Part shown: in pieces, positions 51,536 to 62,053 of the stretch
Layout: each line of letters begins with the position of its first letter
How positions within the stretch are numbered: the stretch's first letter is position 1
NCBI RefSeq assembly: GCF_003724155.1
Contig: NZ_RJJQ01000005.1
Location: 1 to 64,000 of the forward strand
DNA: 64,000 bases
Direction: 5' to 3'
Origin: Flexivirga caeni
GTDB lineage: Bacteria > Actinomycetota > Actinomycetes > Actinomycetales > Dermatophilaceae
The notes under the pieces: generated by a model
The model's input: the letters and a program-made list of their open reading frames with translations, nothing else
Told to the model about the DNA's origin: nothing
The model's database searches: none
Translations under genes and position numbers: made by a program

Positions 51536-53228
51536 CGGCTGCCCGGTCCTGGTGTTCCGATGCCAGGAGCTCGAAGTAGGCACTGTCGGTGACGCTGCCG
51601 TCCGCTGTGACGAATGAGCCGTGGTCTTGCCCGTACTGCCGGAAGCCTGCCGTGGCGAGCGTCAGCATCGACGCGTGATTGCCGCCCACGGTCGCAGCGT
51701 CGAGCCGGAACAGGTCGAGACCCTCAGGCGAGAAGGCATGGTCGACAACGGCTTTCAGCGCTTCGCTGGTGTAACCGTGGCCACGGGCTGCGTCATACAG
51801 CCAGTAGCCGACGGTGCCGCTGCGGCGCGGGCCGCCGAGACCGCGGATGCTCACTGAGCCGAGCGGCCGGCCGGTCATTGCGTCGGCGATGCACCAGGTC
51901 ACTGCGGTGCCTTTGAGATCGTCGAGCCGGCTCCTGGCCAGCCAGTGGTCGTATGCCGCGGCGGGTGGTCGCGGCTCGATGCCCATCGCGGCGGCGCCCT
52001 GCGCGTCCGGCGCCGGCTCCTGCCCGGGTGCATCTCCCTCGCCCCAGGCACGCAGCACCAGCCGCTCGGTCCGCAACGTCGGCAGCGGTATGGCGCGAGC
52101 CCGCTGCGCGTCGCGGTCGTCCGTGGCGAGCAGTTCGAACTCCGTCTCGTCGCTCCAGCTCCCGTCGTCATACACGGGCAGGCCGGTGACGGTGCCGATC
52201 GCCCGGAAGCCGCTCTCCCGCAGCACGCGCTGCGACGCGAGGTTCTCGACATCGACGTTCGCGCCGATCCGGCGGAGCCCGAGCCCGCCCTGGTCCGTCG
52301 GCGAAAATGCGTGTGCAACAACAAGATCCAGCGCGGTCGAGACGCGTCCGGCGCCGCGTACCGAGGGTTGCAGCCAGTAGGCGAGCATGGCGCTGCCGGC
52401 GAGCATCGGCACATTCATCCGGTGCAACTGGATGCCGCCAAGAGCACGGTCGGTCGCTGCGTCGGCGATGCACCAGCAGATCGCTTCGCCGTCGGCCATC
52501 CGCTCGCGCTTCACCAGCAGCCAGTCGGCGAAGTCGTCTGTTGCCGGTGCGGTGCCGAGCATGAACCGGGTCAGGTCCTCGTCCAGCGGCTCGTCGGGAA
52601 CGTCCATGTCGGTCCACGGCCGCAACCGGATCCCATTGCCCTCCAGCACTTCCGGCTGGTGCCAGGGATGCGCGGGTGCGCCGGTCCAACCGTCCCGGCA
52701 TACGTGCCCGAACCACAGGTCCTGCGTCTGGCCGAGGCCATTCGTCGCGCTGTCCGGCCAGCTACCGTCCACGGTCATCCCGAGCTTCCAGGCGACCCGG
52801 CGCGACGCCCAGTTGCCGCGTCCCGCCCGCCAGATCACCGTGCGGGCACCGAGATCCCCGAACGCGTGCTGGACCACCAGCCGGGCGGCGGCGCTGAGGT
52901 ATCCGTTGCCGCGCGTGTCCGGGTGTCCGTTGTAGCCCACCTCGAACGCTGCGGCGGACCGGCGGTGCAGACTGACCGACCCGGCATACCGGCCACCGGC
53001 TTCGACGGCCCAGGTGCGCACCGAACCCTGCGCCCACTGGTCGGCGACGGCCGCGAGGAACCCGTAGGCCTCGGCCTCGCCATACGGCTGAGGGAGGTTG
53101 TGCAGCCAGCGGGCGGACTCGCCGTCCTGGCAGTTGCGGACGATCGCGGGCACGTCCGGCTCGGTGTGCGCGCGTAGCCGCACGACGCCGTCGCTGAGCA
53201 CGGGCACGTCATCGGGGAAGACCGGCAT
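51528..53228 (-). CDS. Triple-GNAT-domain protein, copy 2
   Basis: A 566-residue protein built like its downstream neighbour. Three RimJ/L-type GNAT units begin near GVVRLRAHTEPDV, GIRLRPWTDMDV and RLVLRAWGEGDA. Acetyl-CoA loops are DTRGNGYLSAAARL, SVRGAGRVSTALDL and AARGHGYTSEALKA. The third unit has an Ala/Pro-rich insert. The same FELLATDDRDAQR linker separates units 2 and 3, and a diverged copy (FELLASEHQDRAADA) ends the protein. The two genes probably arose by duplication of whole three-unit arrays. ATG 53228 is preferred over TTG 53240. Confidence 0.84.
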   Translation of the reverse strand: MPVFPDDVPVLSDGVVRLRAHTEPDVPAIVRNCQDGESARWLHNLPQPYGEAEAYGFLAAVADQWAQGSVRTWAVEAGGRYAGSVSLHRRSAAAFEVGYNGHPDTRGNGYLSAAARLVVQHAFGDLGARTVIWRAGRGNWASRRVAWKLGMTVDGSWPDSATNGLGQTQDLWFGHVCRDGWTGAPAHPWHQPEVLEGNGIRLRPWTDMDVPDEPLDEDLTRFMLGTAPATDDFADWLLVKRERMADGEAICWCIADAATDRALGGIQLHRMNVPMLAGSAMLAYWLQPSVRGAGRVSTALDLVVAHAFSPTDQGGLGLRRIGANVDVENLASQRVLRESGFRAIGTVTGLPVYDDGSWSDETEFELLATDDRDAQRARAIPLPTLRTERLVLRAWGEGDAPGQEPAPDAQGAAAMGIEPRPPAAAYDHWLARSRLDDLKGTAVTWCIADAMTGRPLGSVSIRGLGGPRRSGTVGYWLYDAARGHGYTSEALKAVVDHAFSPEGLDLFRLDAATVGGNHASMLTLATAGFRQYGQDHGSFVTADGSVTDSAYFELLASEHQDRAADA

Positions 53229-53284
53229 GGCGACAGCCAATCACGCGGTACCGGGGAGTGCGACGCGTTTTGCGGGGTGGGAGC

Positions 53285-53362
53285 GTCCCGAAGGCGCGAC
53301 GGTCGAGGGTTAGGGACGGGAAACCGGGGTGGGGGCGTCCCGAAGGCGCGACGGTCGAGAGT
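53285..53362 (-). repeat. Inverted tandem pair of the CCCTCGACSGTCG repeat
   Basis: GTCCCGAAGGCGCGACGGTC, continuing GAG, occurs at 53285 and again at 53337, 52 bp apart, each followed by TAGGGAC- or TATGGGAC-like bases. On the minus strand these match the copies at 35329-35408 (CCCTCGAC, then CTTCGGGAC). The repeats fill most of the 268-bp gap between the GNAT genes and secA. Confidence 0.6.
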
Positions 53363-53496
53363 ATGGGACGGAAACCTCCGCCGGACGCCTGAGCGCGGCC
53401 GGGAACCCGGCACCCCCTCTCGACCATTACCATGGGTGAGTCTGTCTACACGTCGAGACGTCCGCCCCCGGGCGTCGTTCAACTTCGGAGTTTTCG

Positions 53497-56226
<2,730 letters not shown>

Positions 56227-56244
56227 CGAACTCGCGATCGCCGG

Positions 56245-56787
56245 TCAGCCGAGTTCCATCGCGGTGACCAGCCAACGGCCGTCGACGCCGACCAGGCGCA
56301 GCGCGAGCGCGCGCACCCGGCCGTCGTGTTGCACGACCACACTGGCTTCGACGACACCGTCGTCGGGTTCGCAGATGTGCACCCGGCGCACCAGTGAGCG
56401 ATGCAGCGGTCGCGCGCCGCGGCGCTTGGCGATGGTCGCGCGGGCGGTGACCCGTTCGCGAACCAGGGGGCTGACCCATCGGGCGATCTGGTTGGTGGAG
56501 CGGACTCCCGTCATACATTCCAGGAGGGCGCCGGCCAGCCGGTGCACCCACGCGCGCGGCTCGGGCAGCTGGCCGGCCGTGGTCGGCTGTGGTCCGAACT
56601 CGGGGTCGGTGCGATCGTCGCCCACGAGCACCCGGAGCGCCGGTTGCGAGTAGTGGCGCCGCCTGCTGCGTGCCGCTGTCACGACCTCGTCGTAGAGCAC
56701 GTCGACGGCGTGCTCGTCGAGGGGCGGTGGCGTCCAGCCGGAGGCGGGTCGCAACTCGAGCGGGTGGGCAATCGCGGTCGTGGTCAT
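56245..56787 (-). CDS. Rv3235-family protein
   Basis: A 180-residue protein. The second half, WVHRLAGALLECMTGVRSTNQIARWVSPLVRERVTARA, then VRRVHICEPDDGVVEASVVVQHDGRVRALALRLVGVDGRWLVTAMELG, is the Rv3235 family core found beside secA in many actinobacteria. Its fold resembles small SnoaL/SecA-linked proteins, but its function is unknown. It overlaps the LysM gene by ATGA, so they form an operon. Confidence 0.85.
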   Translation of the reverse strand: MTTTAIAHPLELRPASGWTPPPLDEHAVDVLYDEVVTAARSRRRHYSQPALRVLVGDDRTDPEFGPQPTTAGQLPEPRAWVHRLAGALLECMTGVRSTNQIARWVSPLVRERVTARATIAKRRGARPLHRSLVRRVHICEPDDGVVEASVVVQHDGRVRALALRLVGVDGRWLVTAMELG

Positions 56788-57578
56788 CGCGCGCTTCCTT
56801 CCACGACGTGGTCGGGGGACTGCAGCCGGATGCCGATCTGCAGCAGGTCGGGATCGGCACCGATGAGGTGCCGGTTGGCGGCATACCAGCGCGGCCACTC
56901 GGCGGCGACAGCCCGCGCGTCGGCGTGCGGGCCGAGCTGGGCGGCCGCGATGGACCACAGCGTGTCGCCGCGGTGGACCACCACCTCGCCGGAGTCGTCG
57001 GAGACCGTCTTGCCGGTGATCAGCGGCGCGCAGTCGCGAGCCACTTGGTCGGTGCGGGCCGGGCGATCGGGCACCCAGCCCGGTGACGGGAGCTGCGCAT
57101 CGCACGAATCTGACGTAACGGCAGTGGTTTTCGGCGCCATAGCAGCCGAGACGGTTGTGGGCGCGGTCGCAGCCGGCGGTGCCGGCGCGGCGAGCGCGGG
57201 CGCCGCAGTGGACAGCGCCGACAGGGTGGTGATCGCCAGCAGTATGCCGGCCAGCCGCCCGACCAGAGGCCCGGTCGGACGTGGCGCTGTGCCCGGGCCG
57301 CCGGGCGGGATGTTTCCGCGTGACGGGCGCAGCACGGTTGCCGTCGCGAGCGCGACCAGCACCGCGGCCCACAGCACGGCGAGCACCAGCGCGGCCCACA
57401 GCAACACCGGCACGGCGTCGATGGTGCGCACCGCGCTGCGCCGGCCCAGCCGGAAGACCTCGTGCTGTAGGCCGAGCCACGCGCACCAGGCAGCCCCGGA
57501 CAGCACCAGGACGACGACGGCGCCTACCACGGCGGCTCGCGCCCGATGTCGCCTGTCCACGCATTCGTCAACCGGCAT
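56784..57578 (-). CDS. LysM-domain membrane protein
   Basis: A 264-residue protein. Three hydrophobic segments lie at ~16-38, ~58-80 and ~105-125; the rest is extracytoplasmic. The LysM domain is at ~198-255: VVVHRGDTLWSIAAAQLGPHADARAVAAEWPRWYAANRHLIGADPDLLQIGIRLQ, which binds GlcNAc-containing glycans such as peptidoglycan. It is coupled to the Rv3235-like gene and faces an AT-rich promoter region containing ATGTC/GACAT repeats. AAAGGAG lies 7 nt before the ATG. Confidence 0.85.
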   Translation of the reverse strand: MPVDECVDRRHRARAAVVGAVVVLVLSGAAWCAWLGLQHEVFRLGRRSAVRTIDAVPVLLWAALVLAVLWAAVLVALATATVLRPSRGNIPPGGPGTAPRPTGPLVGRLAGILLAITTLSALSTAAPALAAPAPPAATAPTTVSAAMAPKTTAVTSDSCDAQLPSPGWVPDRPARTDQVARDCAPLITGKTVSDDSGEVVVHRGDTLWSIAAAQLGPHADARAVAAEWPRWYAANRHLIGADPDLLQIGIRLQSPDHVVEGSAR

Positions 57579-57613
57579 CGGATGCTCCTTTCGGCGTGGA
57601 TTACCTGCACTCA

Positions 57614-57651
57614 AAAGTACCGAAAATGTCATAAACGACATCAACAGACAT
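57614..57651 (-). promoter_or_regulatory. Promoter and candidate operator of the LysM operon
   Basis: The plus strand reads ATGTC-ataaac-GACAT (57626-57641), a perfect inverted repeat, and a third GACAT follows 10 bp on (57647-57651). On the minus strand TTGATG and TACTTT form a possible -35/-10 pair with a 19-nt spacer. The local AT richness stands out. The BldC-like regulator encoded nearby is a candidate binder, by proximity only. Confidence 0.4.
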
Positions 57652-57717
57652 TAGCTGCACCTAAACACATGCAGGCGCGGTTGTCCATGCCTTGCGGCCT
57701 CCGGTTACGGTTACGGC

Positions 57718-58260
57718 GTGCGATGGCAGGACTTGTTCGCGGATCTCGAGGCGCAGTTGCTCGCCGAGCAGCGGCGCGAGTTGCACGCGGAGATCGCCGA
57801 CCGCACCCGGCGCGAGCGGGCCGAGGTCACCGTGCTGGATCGTGCGGCGCGTTCGGTCGGCAGGACGATCACCGTGATCACCGGAGCCGGCCCGGTGCGG
57901 GGCGTGCTGGACGATCTCGGCAAGGACTGGCTACTCCTGCAGGAGCACGGCCGTCACGCAGCGCTGCTGCCGGTGGCCGCGATCACTGCGGTGGTCGGCC
58001 TTGCCGGGCACAGCGACGACGATCGCGGCATGGGCCGGCGCTTCGGGGTGGGTGTGGCGCTGCGCGCGATCGCGCGCGACCGGGCTCCGGTGGCGATCCA
58101 CGATGCCGCCGGAGGTCTCGCCACCGGAACCATCGACAAGGTCGGCGCGGACCACCTCGACCTGGCCGAGCACCCGGCGGATGCGGTGCGGCGCACCGTT
58201 GCGCTGACCGGACACCGGGTCGTGCCCTTCGCGGCCATCGCGATCGTGCGGCGCGCCTGA
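57718..58260 (+). CDS. Conserved actinobacterial hypothetical protein
   Basis: A 180-residue soluble protein. The N-terminal helix FADLEAQLLAEQRRELHAEIADRTRRERAEVTVLDRA is coiled-coil-like. A beta-rich region with two similar halves follows (ITVITGAGPVRGVLDDLGKDWLLLQEHGRHAALLPVAAITAVVGL and VAIHDAAGGLATGTIDKVGADHLDLAEH). The paired beta pattern resembles an Sm- or RimM-like small barrel, but I cannot name the family. TACGGT (57706-57711) lies 6 nt before GTG 57718, a leaderless start. Confidence 0.75.
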   Translation: MRWQDLFADLEAQLLAEQRRELHAEIADRTRRERAEVTVLDRAARSVGRTITVITGAGPVRGVLDDLGKDWLLLQEHGRHAALLPVAAITAVVGLAGHSDDDRGMGRRFGVGVALRAIARDRAPVAIHDAAGGLATGTIDKVGADHLDLAEHPADAVRRTVALTGHRVVPFAAIAIVRRA

Positions 58261-58278
58261 GCCGGAGATCGCCGCGGG

Positions 58279-58497
58279 TCAGACCTCGTCGTCGGCGAAG
58301 TCGCCCGCCGCGACATGCGCCCGCGCGTCGGCATACTGCCGCTGGATGAAGGCCTCCAGCTCGGTCAGCTCGATCCGCCAGGACTTGCCCACCTTGATCG
58401 CCGGCAGCTCGCCGCTGGTCACCAGGCCGTAGGCCTGCCGCGAAGAGATGCTGAGCGTCTCGGCGACGTCGGCGATGGACACGAAGCGCGCTGGCAC
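58279..58497 (-). CDS. BldC/excisionase-like MerR-type helix-turn-helix protein
   Basis: A 72-residue DNA-binding protein: FVSIADVAETLSISSRQAYGLVTSGELPAIKVGKSWRIELTELEAFIQRQYADAR. This is the single winged-HTH of the BldC/AlpA/excisionase group. BldC homologues bind direct repeats cooperatively and regulate development in Streptomyces. It is divergent from the CpaB-like gene; an AT-rich palindrome lies in the gap. In actinobacteria this gene regularly occurs downstream of secA with the Rv3235 and LysM genes. Confidence 0.85.
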   Translation of the reverse strand: MPARFVSIADVAETLSISSRQAYGLVTSGELPAIKVGKSWRIELTELEAFIQRQYADARAHVAAGDFADDEV

Positions 58498-58628
58498 GGG
58501 TGGCTGCCCTCCTGGGTCGGTCGTATGGCGAGGCCGGTCCCATTGTGGCGCATTGCCCCACGGCTGCCGCGGATCCCTGTGGATAACGCCCCCAACGGGC
58601 CGGAGAACTCTCTACAGTGCGAAGAACC

Positions 58629-58640
58629 TGAAAAATTTCA
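58629..58640. promoter_or_regulatory. AT-rich palindrome, candidate operator
   Basis: TGAAAAATTTCA (arms TGAAA/TTTCA) lies 48 nt before the CpaB-like start, in the gap shared with the divergent BldC-like gene. TACAGT, a possible -10, lies about 10 bp upstream. Operator function is a guess based on position and base composition. Confidence 0.3.
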
Positions 58641-58687
58641 GAACGACTCCTGCGAGCTTCGTTCGCGGGCGGTGAAGGGGAGCACAC

Positions 58688-59371
58688 GTGGAGACTCGAC
58701 GCTCAACCGGCGAGGAACTGCCGAAACCAGCGGCCCGGCGGCTGCAGCGTCCGTCGTGGAACGACAGCCGGCTGGTCGCCGGCGTGCTGCTGGTGCTGGT
58801 CGCGACCATCGGGGGCGCTGCGGCTCTGCGTCACTACGACAGCTCGATCGAAGTCCTGCAGGCGACCCGTCCGCTGGTGCCGGGTCAGCAACTGCACGAC
58901 TCCGACCTGCGTCCGGTGAAGGTGCGCATCGACCGCGCGAGCAGCACCTACCTCGGAGCGGACGAGGCGCTGCCCAAGGGCGAGGTACTGCGCGAGGTGC
59001 GCACCGGGGAGCTGGTGCCCCGGTCGGCGGTCGGCAGCGGAGCGGCAGTGCACTCGAAAGCCGTTGCGGTTCCCGTGGATTCGGGGCAGGTCGCGACCCT
59101 GGTCAAGGGGTCGGTCGTCGATCTGTGGGTGTCGCGCAAGAAGACGGGGGAGACCGGCCGGGATGCGTACGACGCGCCGGACCGCCTGCTGCAGCGTGCG
59201 GTCGTCGCGCGCGTGCCCAGTGCCGGCGGTGGGTTCTCGGTCGCCTCCGACAGCGGTGCGGTGCACGTGCTGGTGCCCGACGAGAACATCGCCGAGGTGC
59301 TCGGCGCGATCAACCAGGGTGCCAAGGTCGACCTGGTGCCGGCCGCCGGCTCCCCGTTGAAGGGCAGCTGA
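58688..59371 (+). CDS. SAF-domain protein (CpaB/RcpC-like)
   Basis: A 227-residue protein with one N-terminal helix (~29-47) and an external SAF domain: EVLQATRPLVPGQQLHDSDLRPVKVRID, then LPKGEVLREVRTGELVPRSAV. A C-terminal RcpC-like region follows (VAVPVDSGQVATLVKGSVVDLWVSR). CpaB proteins help assemble Flp/Tad pili. The downstream gene is CpaE/MinD-like, but no pilin, CpaF ATPase or TadB/C genes are in the window, so a full Tad system is not shown. Start GTG 58688 follows a GAAGGGGAG Shine-Dalgarno. Confidence 0.82.
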   Translation: METRRSTGEELPKPAARRLQRPSWNDSRLVAGVLLVLVATIGGAAALRHYDSSIEVLQATRPLVPGQQLHDSDLRPVKVRIDRASSTYLGADEALPKGEVLREVRTGELVPRSAVGSGAAVHSKAVAVPVDSGQVATLVKGSVVDLWVSRKKTGETGRDAYDAPDRLLQRAVVARVPSAGGGFSVASDSGAVHVLVPDENIAEVLGAINQGAKVDLVPAAGSPLKGS

Positions 59372-60705
59372 TGGCAACCGCGGTGGTGACCGCCATCGGA
59401 GCGGCTCACGAGGCGGCCGTGGCCGCGACCATCGGGCGGGTGACCGGAGTGCGGCTGGTCCGGCGCTGCGCCGACGTGGCCGATCTGCTCGCCGTCTGTG
59501 GCGCCGGGCGCGCCGACGTCGCCCTCGTTTCCGCGGACTTCGCGGACCTCGACCGCGGCGCGATCGCGACGCTGCGCGGCGCGGGCACCGGGCTGGTGGG
59601 CGTACACGGGCCGAGTGCGGTCGAGGAGCGGGAAGTGTTGCGGCAGTGGGGTGTTCCGACACGGCTGCGGACCGACGCGACCCCGGCGGAGTTCGCCGCC
59701 GCAGTGTCGGTGGCTGCCGACACGGGTGACAACCCGGCGGAGCAGCAACTCCCGGCCGAGCGGCGTGAGGAGAGCGACGCGGACCCGATCGGCGAGGAGC
59801 TGGCAGCCATGACGAGCGGTTCGTCATACCTGCCGCACAATCCGTTCCTGGAACCGGAGCGCGAGGAGCGTTCCGCGGCGCCGGTCGTGGTCGTGTGGGG
59901 TCCGCCCGGTGCTCCGGGCCGCACCGTGCTCGCGGTCAATCTGGCCGGCGAGGCCGCCCGGCTCGGGGTGTCCACCGTGCTTGTCGACGCGGATACGCAC
60001 GCCGCGTCCGTTGCGCAGCATCTCGCGCTGCTCGACGAGGCGCCCGGCGTGGCCGCGGCCACCCGGCTCGCCGACTCGGGTCACCTCGATGTGCGGTCGC
60101 TGGCCGCGTCGTGTCCGCAGGTGAGTCCTGGGCTGCGCGTGCTGACCGGGCTGCCGCGCGCCGACCGGTGGCCCGAGATCCGGGACGATTCGCTGACCGC
60201 CGTCCTGGAGCAGTGCCGCACCCTGGCCCGGCTGGTGGTGGTCGACGTGGCGGCGCCGCTGGAAGAGGACGAGGAACTCAGCTATGACACCGCCGCGCCG
60301 CGGCGCAACGCCGCGGCCCTTGCCGCACTGCGGGCCGCGACCACGGTGATAGCCGTCGGTGCTGCCGATCCGGTCGGTCTGCAGCGCCTGGTCCGCGGGC
60401 TGGAGGACTTGCGAGCGGTCCGCCCGGACCCGCCGCTCGTGGTCGCCAACAAGGTCCGGGCGGCGGCGGTAGGCACCGGCCCGGAGCAGCGGGTCACCGA
60501 CGCCCTGCAGCGGTTTGCCGGGGTGGCGCAGAGCCGCACGATCCCCGACGACCGGCCGGCCTGCGACGGCGCGCTGCTGGCCGGGCGGCTGCTGGCTGAG
60601 CATGCCCCGGGCTCGCCGGCCCGCAAGGCGATCACCTCTCTTGCCGCCGACCTGACCGGCGTGGTCGCCACCACCCGGCGGGGCTGGTTCGCCGCGCGGC
60701 GCTGA
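59371..60705 (+). CDS. CpaE/MinD-like P-loop ATPase
   Basis: A 444-residue protein. The N-terminal ~125 residues resemble a receiver-like pseudo-domain (VTAIGAAHEAAVAATIGRVTG, RADVALVSADFADLDRGAIATLRG). The P-loop NTPase begins near residue 165 with VVVVWGPPGAPGRTVLAVNLAGEAARLG. The deviant Walker A has Arg where MinD proteins have Lys. VSTVLVDADTHAASVAQHLALLDEAPGVAAA, LVVVDVAAPLEEDEE and TVIAVGAADPVGLQRLVRGLEDLR complete the fold. It is coupled to the CpaB-like gene (TGATG) and probably positions a secretion or pilus complex. Confidence 0.82.
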   Translation: MATAVVTAIGAAHEAAVAATIGRVTGVRLVRRCADVADLLAVCGAGRADVALVSADFADLDRGAIATLRGAGTGLVGVHGPSAVEEREVLRQWGVPTRLRTDATPAEFAAAVSVAADTGDNPAEQQLPAERREESDADPIGEELAAMTSGSSYLPHNPFLEPEREERSAAPVVVVWGPPGAPGRTVLAVNLAGEAARLGVSTVLVDADTHAASVAQHLALLDEAPGVAAATRLADSGHLDVRSLAASCPQVSPGLRVLTGLPRADRWPEIRDDSLTAVLEQCRTLARLVVVDVAAPLEEDEELSYDTAAPRRNAAALAALRAATTVIAVGAADPVGLQRLVRGLEDLRAVRPDPPLVVANKVRAAAVGTGPEQRVTDALQRFAGVAQSRTIPDDRPACDGALLAGRLLAEHAPGSPARKAITSLAADLTGVVATTRRGWFAARR

Positions 60706-60740
60706 GCACGGCCCGTCAGGGACGCATCGGGATGTGCGGC

Positions 60741-61421
60741 TCAACCCAGTGCGGGCGACCCATCGTGCCCGGCCGGGACCGTCCCGGCCGCGATCTTCAG
60801 CAGCTCTGCGGCGTCGGCTCCCGTCGTGCCCTGCACCACCAGGTATCCCTTGCCGTATGACGGGGTCAGGCTGCCGATGACCGGTGTCGGCGAGCCGTCC
60901 GCGGATCGCAGGGTGGTCACCCGGAACCGCTTGCCGTCGAGCGTCCGCACGATGCCGGTCTGCGGGAGCGGCTGTGCGGCGGACTCGATGGCGATCTTGC
61001 CCTCGAAGTCCTGCACGGTGGTGTGCGGCGATCCGTCGGTGTGCACCAGCACCAGGGACTCCGGGGTCCAGCCCTGCACCTTCCAGCCCGGCGGCACATA
61101 GTGCAACTCGAACGGCCGGGCACCCAGGGAGCCCCGGAACGGCGCTGCGGTCCTTGCACGTGCCGGGTGCGGCGACCGCGCGGTCGTCGTGGGATGGGAT
61201 GCGGCGGCCGGTGCGACGCGCTCCGGTGTGGCCGCGCTGCGCGTGATCACGAAACCGCCTGCACCGCTGACGAGAAGCGCCGCAGCGCAGACTCCTCCCG
61301 CCATACCGGCGCGACGGCGGCGCAGGGCTGCACGACCGCGAGCGATGTCGGAGTCGACGGGGACGACGTGCGCGGCAGCGGGTTCCGCTGCCCGGTCGAG
61401 CAGCTCGGCGAGGTCGGTCAT
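60741..61421 (-). CDS. Membrane protein downstream of a SigE-family sigma factor, probable anti-sigma partner
   Basis: A 226-residue protein. The first ~37 residues are cytoplasmic (DLAELLDRAAEPAAAHVVPVDSDIARGRAALRRRRA), one helix follows (~40-62, MAGGVCAAALLVSGAGGFVITR), and then an extracytoplasmic domain with a Pro/Thr-rich stalk. It overlaps the sigma factor gene by 4 nt. This layout is that of a single-pass anti-sigma factor, but no ZAS zinc motif is visible. The assignment rests on topology and position. Confidence 0.7.
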   Translation of the reverse strand: MTDLAELLDRAAEPAAAHVVPVDSDIARGRAALRRRRAGMAGGVCAAALLVSGAGGFVITRSAATPERVAPAAASHPTTTARSPHPARARTAAPFRGSLGARPFELHYVPPGWKVQGWTPESLVLVHTDGSPHTTVQDFEGKIAIESAAQPLPQTGIVRTLDGKRFRVTTLRSADGSPTPVIGSLTPSYGKGYLVVQGTTGADAAELLKIAAGTVPAGHDGSPALG

Positions 61422-61939
61422 GAGGTTCCTCCATGGTGCGTGGTGTCGGTGTGGACGTCGGCGAGCCGGATCCGCAGGGTCGCGAGCGCCTTGGCGCTCT
61501 GCGACTTCACGGTGCCTTCGGAGCAATGGAGCAGGGTCGCCGTCTGTTCGACGGATTGGTCCAGCAGGTAGCGCAGGACGATGACCGCGCGTTGTCGCGG
61601 CGGCACCGCCGCGAGCGCTGCCAGCACCGTTGCCCTGGTATCTGCATCGGGCGCGGGTACACCGGTTTCCGCCGGTAGGGAGCCCGTTCGCTCGTGCCGT
61701 CGCCAGGCGCGGCGTGACTCGTCGATGAAGGTGGTGGTGAGGATCCGGTAGCTGTAGGTGAGCGGACCGGTTCCCCGGGCGACGCGCGGCCAGTGGACAT
61801 AGAGCTTGGTGAGTGCCTGCTGGACCAGGTCCTCGGCGTCTTGTTCGTTCCCATAGGTGAGCAGCCGGGCCGCGCGTTCCAGCCGGCCGCGGTTGGCGGT
61901 CACGAACTCGGTGAAACCCACATCGCGTTCACTCGTCAT
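61418..61939 (-). CDS. ECF RNA polymerase sigma factor, SigE family
   Basis: A 173-residue ECF sigma. Region 2 reads GFTEFVTANRGRLERAARLLTYGNEQDAEDLVQQALTKLYVHW. Region 4 reads VLAALAAVPPRQRAVIVLRYLLDQSVEQTATLLHCSEGTVKSQSAKALATLRIRL. The LVQQALTKLYVHWPRV block is diagnostic for the actinobacterial SigE-like ECF group, often linked to envelope stress or antibiotic production. It is first in an operon with the membrane protein that follows. Its leader contains a run of ten G (61989-61998 on the plus strand as C). Confidence 0.92.
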   Translation of the reverse strand: MTSERDVGFTEFVTANRGRLERAARLLTYGNEQDAEDLVQQALTKLYVHWPRVARGTGPLTYSYRILTTTFIDESRRAWRRHERTGSLPAETGVPAPDADTRATVLAALAAVPPRQRAVIVLRYLLDQSVEQTATLLHCSEGTVKSQSAKALATLRIRLADVHTDTTHHGGTS

Positions 61940-62053
61940 ACACGCTGCTCCTCCTTCGGCCCGCACCTGGCGGCGCCGATCGCGTCGTCCCCCCCCCCAT
62001 GAACGGGGGCGGCACGCACCCAGGTTGCCCTCCCGACGTGAAAACATGACCTC

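Noticed and set aside
58578-58586. A perfect DnaA box (TGTGGATAA) in the gap before the CpaB-like gene
   Set aside because: It is a single box with no cluster, no dnaA/dnaN/gyrB genes and no AT-rich unwinding region, so an origin is not supported.
58688-60705. A complete Tad/Flp pilus locus
   Set aside because: Only CpaB- and CpaE-like genes are present; no pilin, prepilin peptidase, CpaF or TadB/C genes are in the window.
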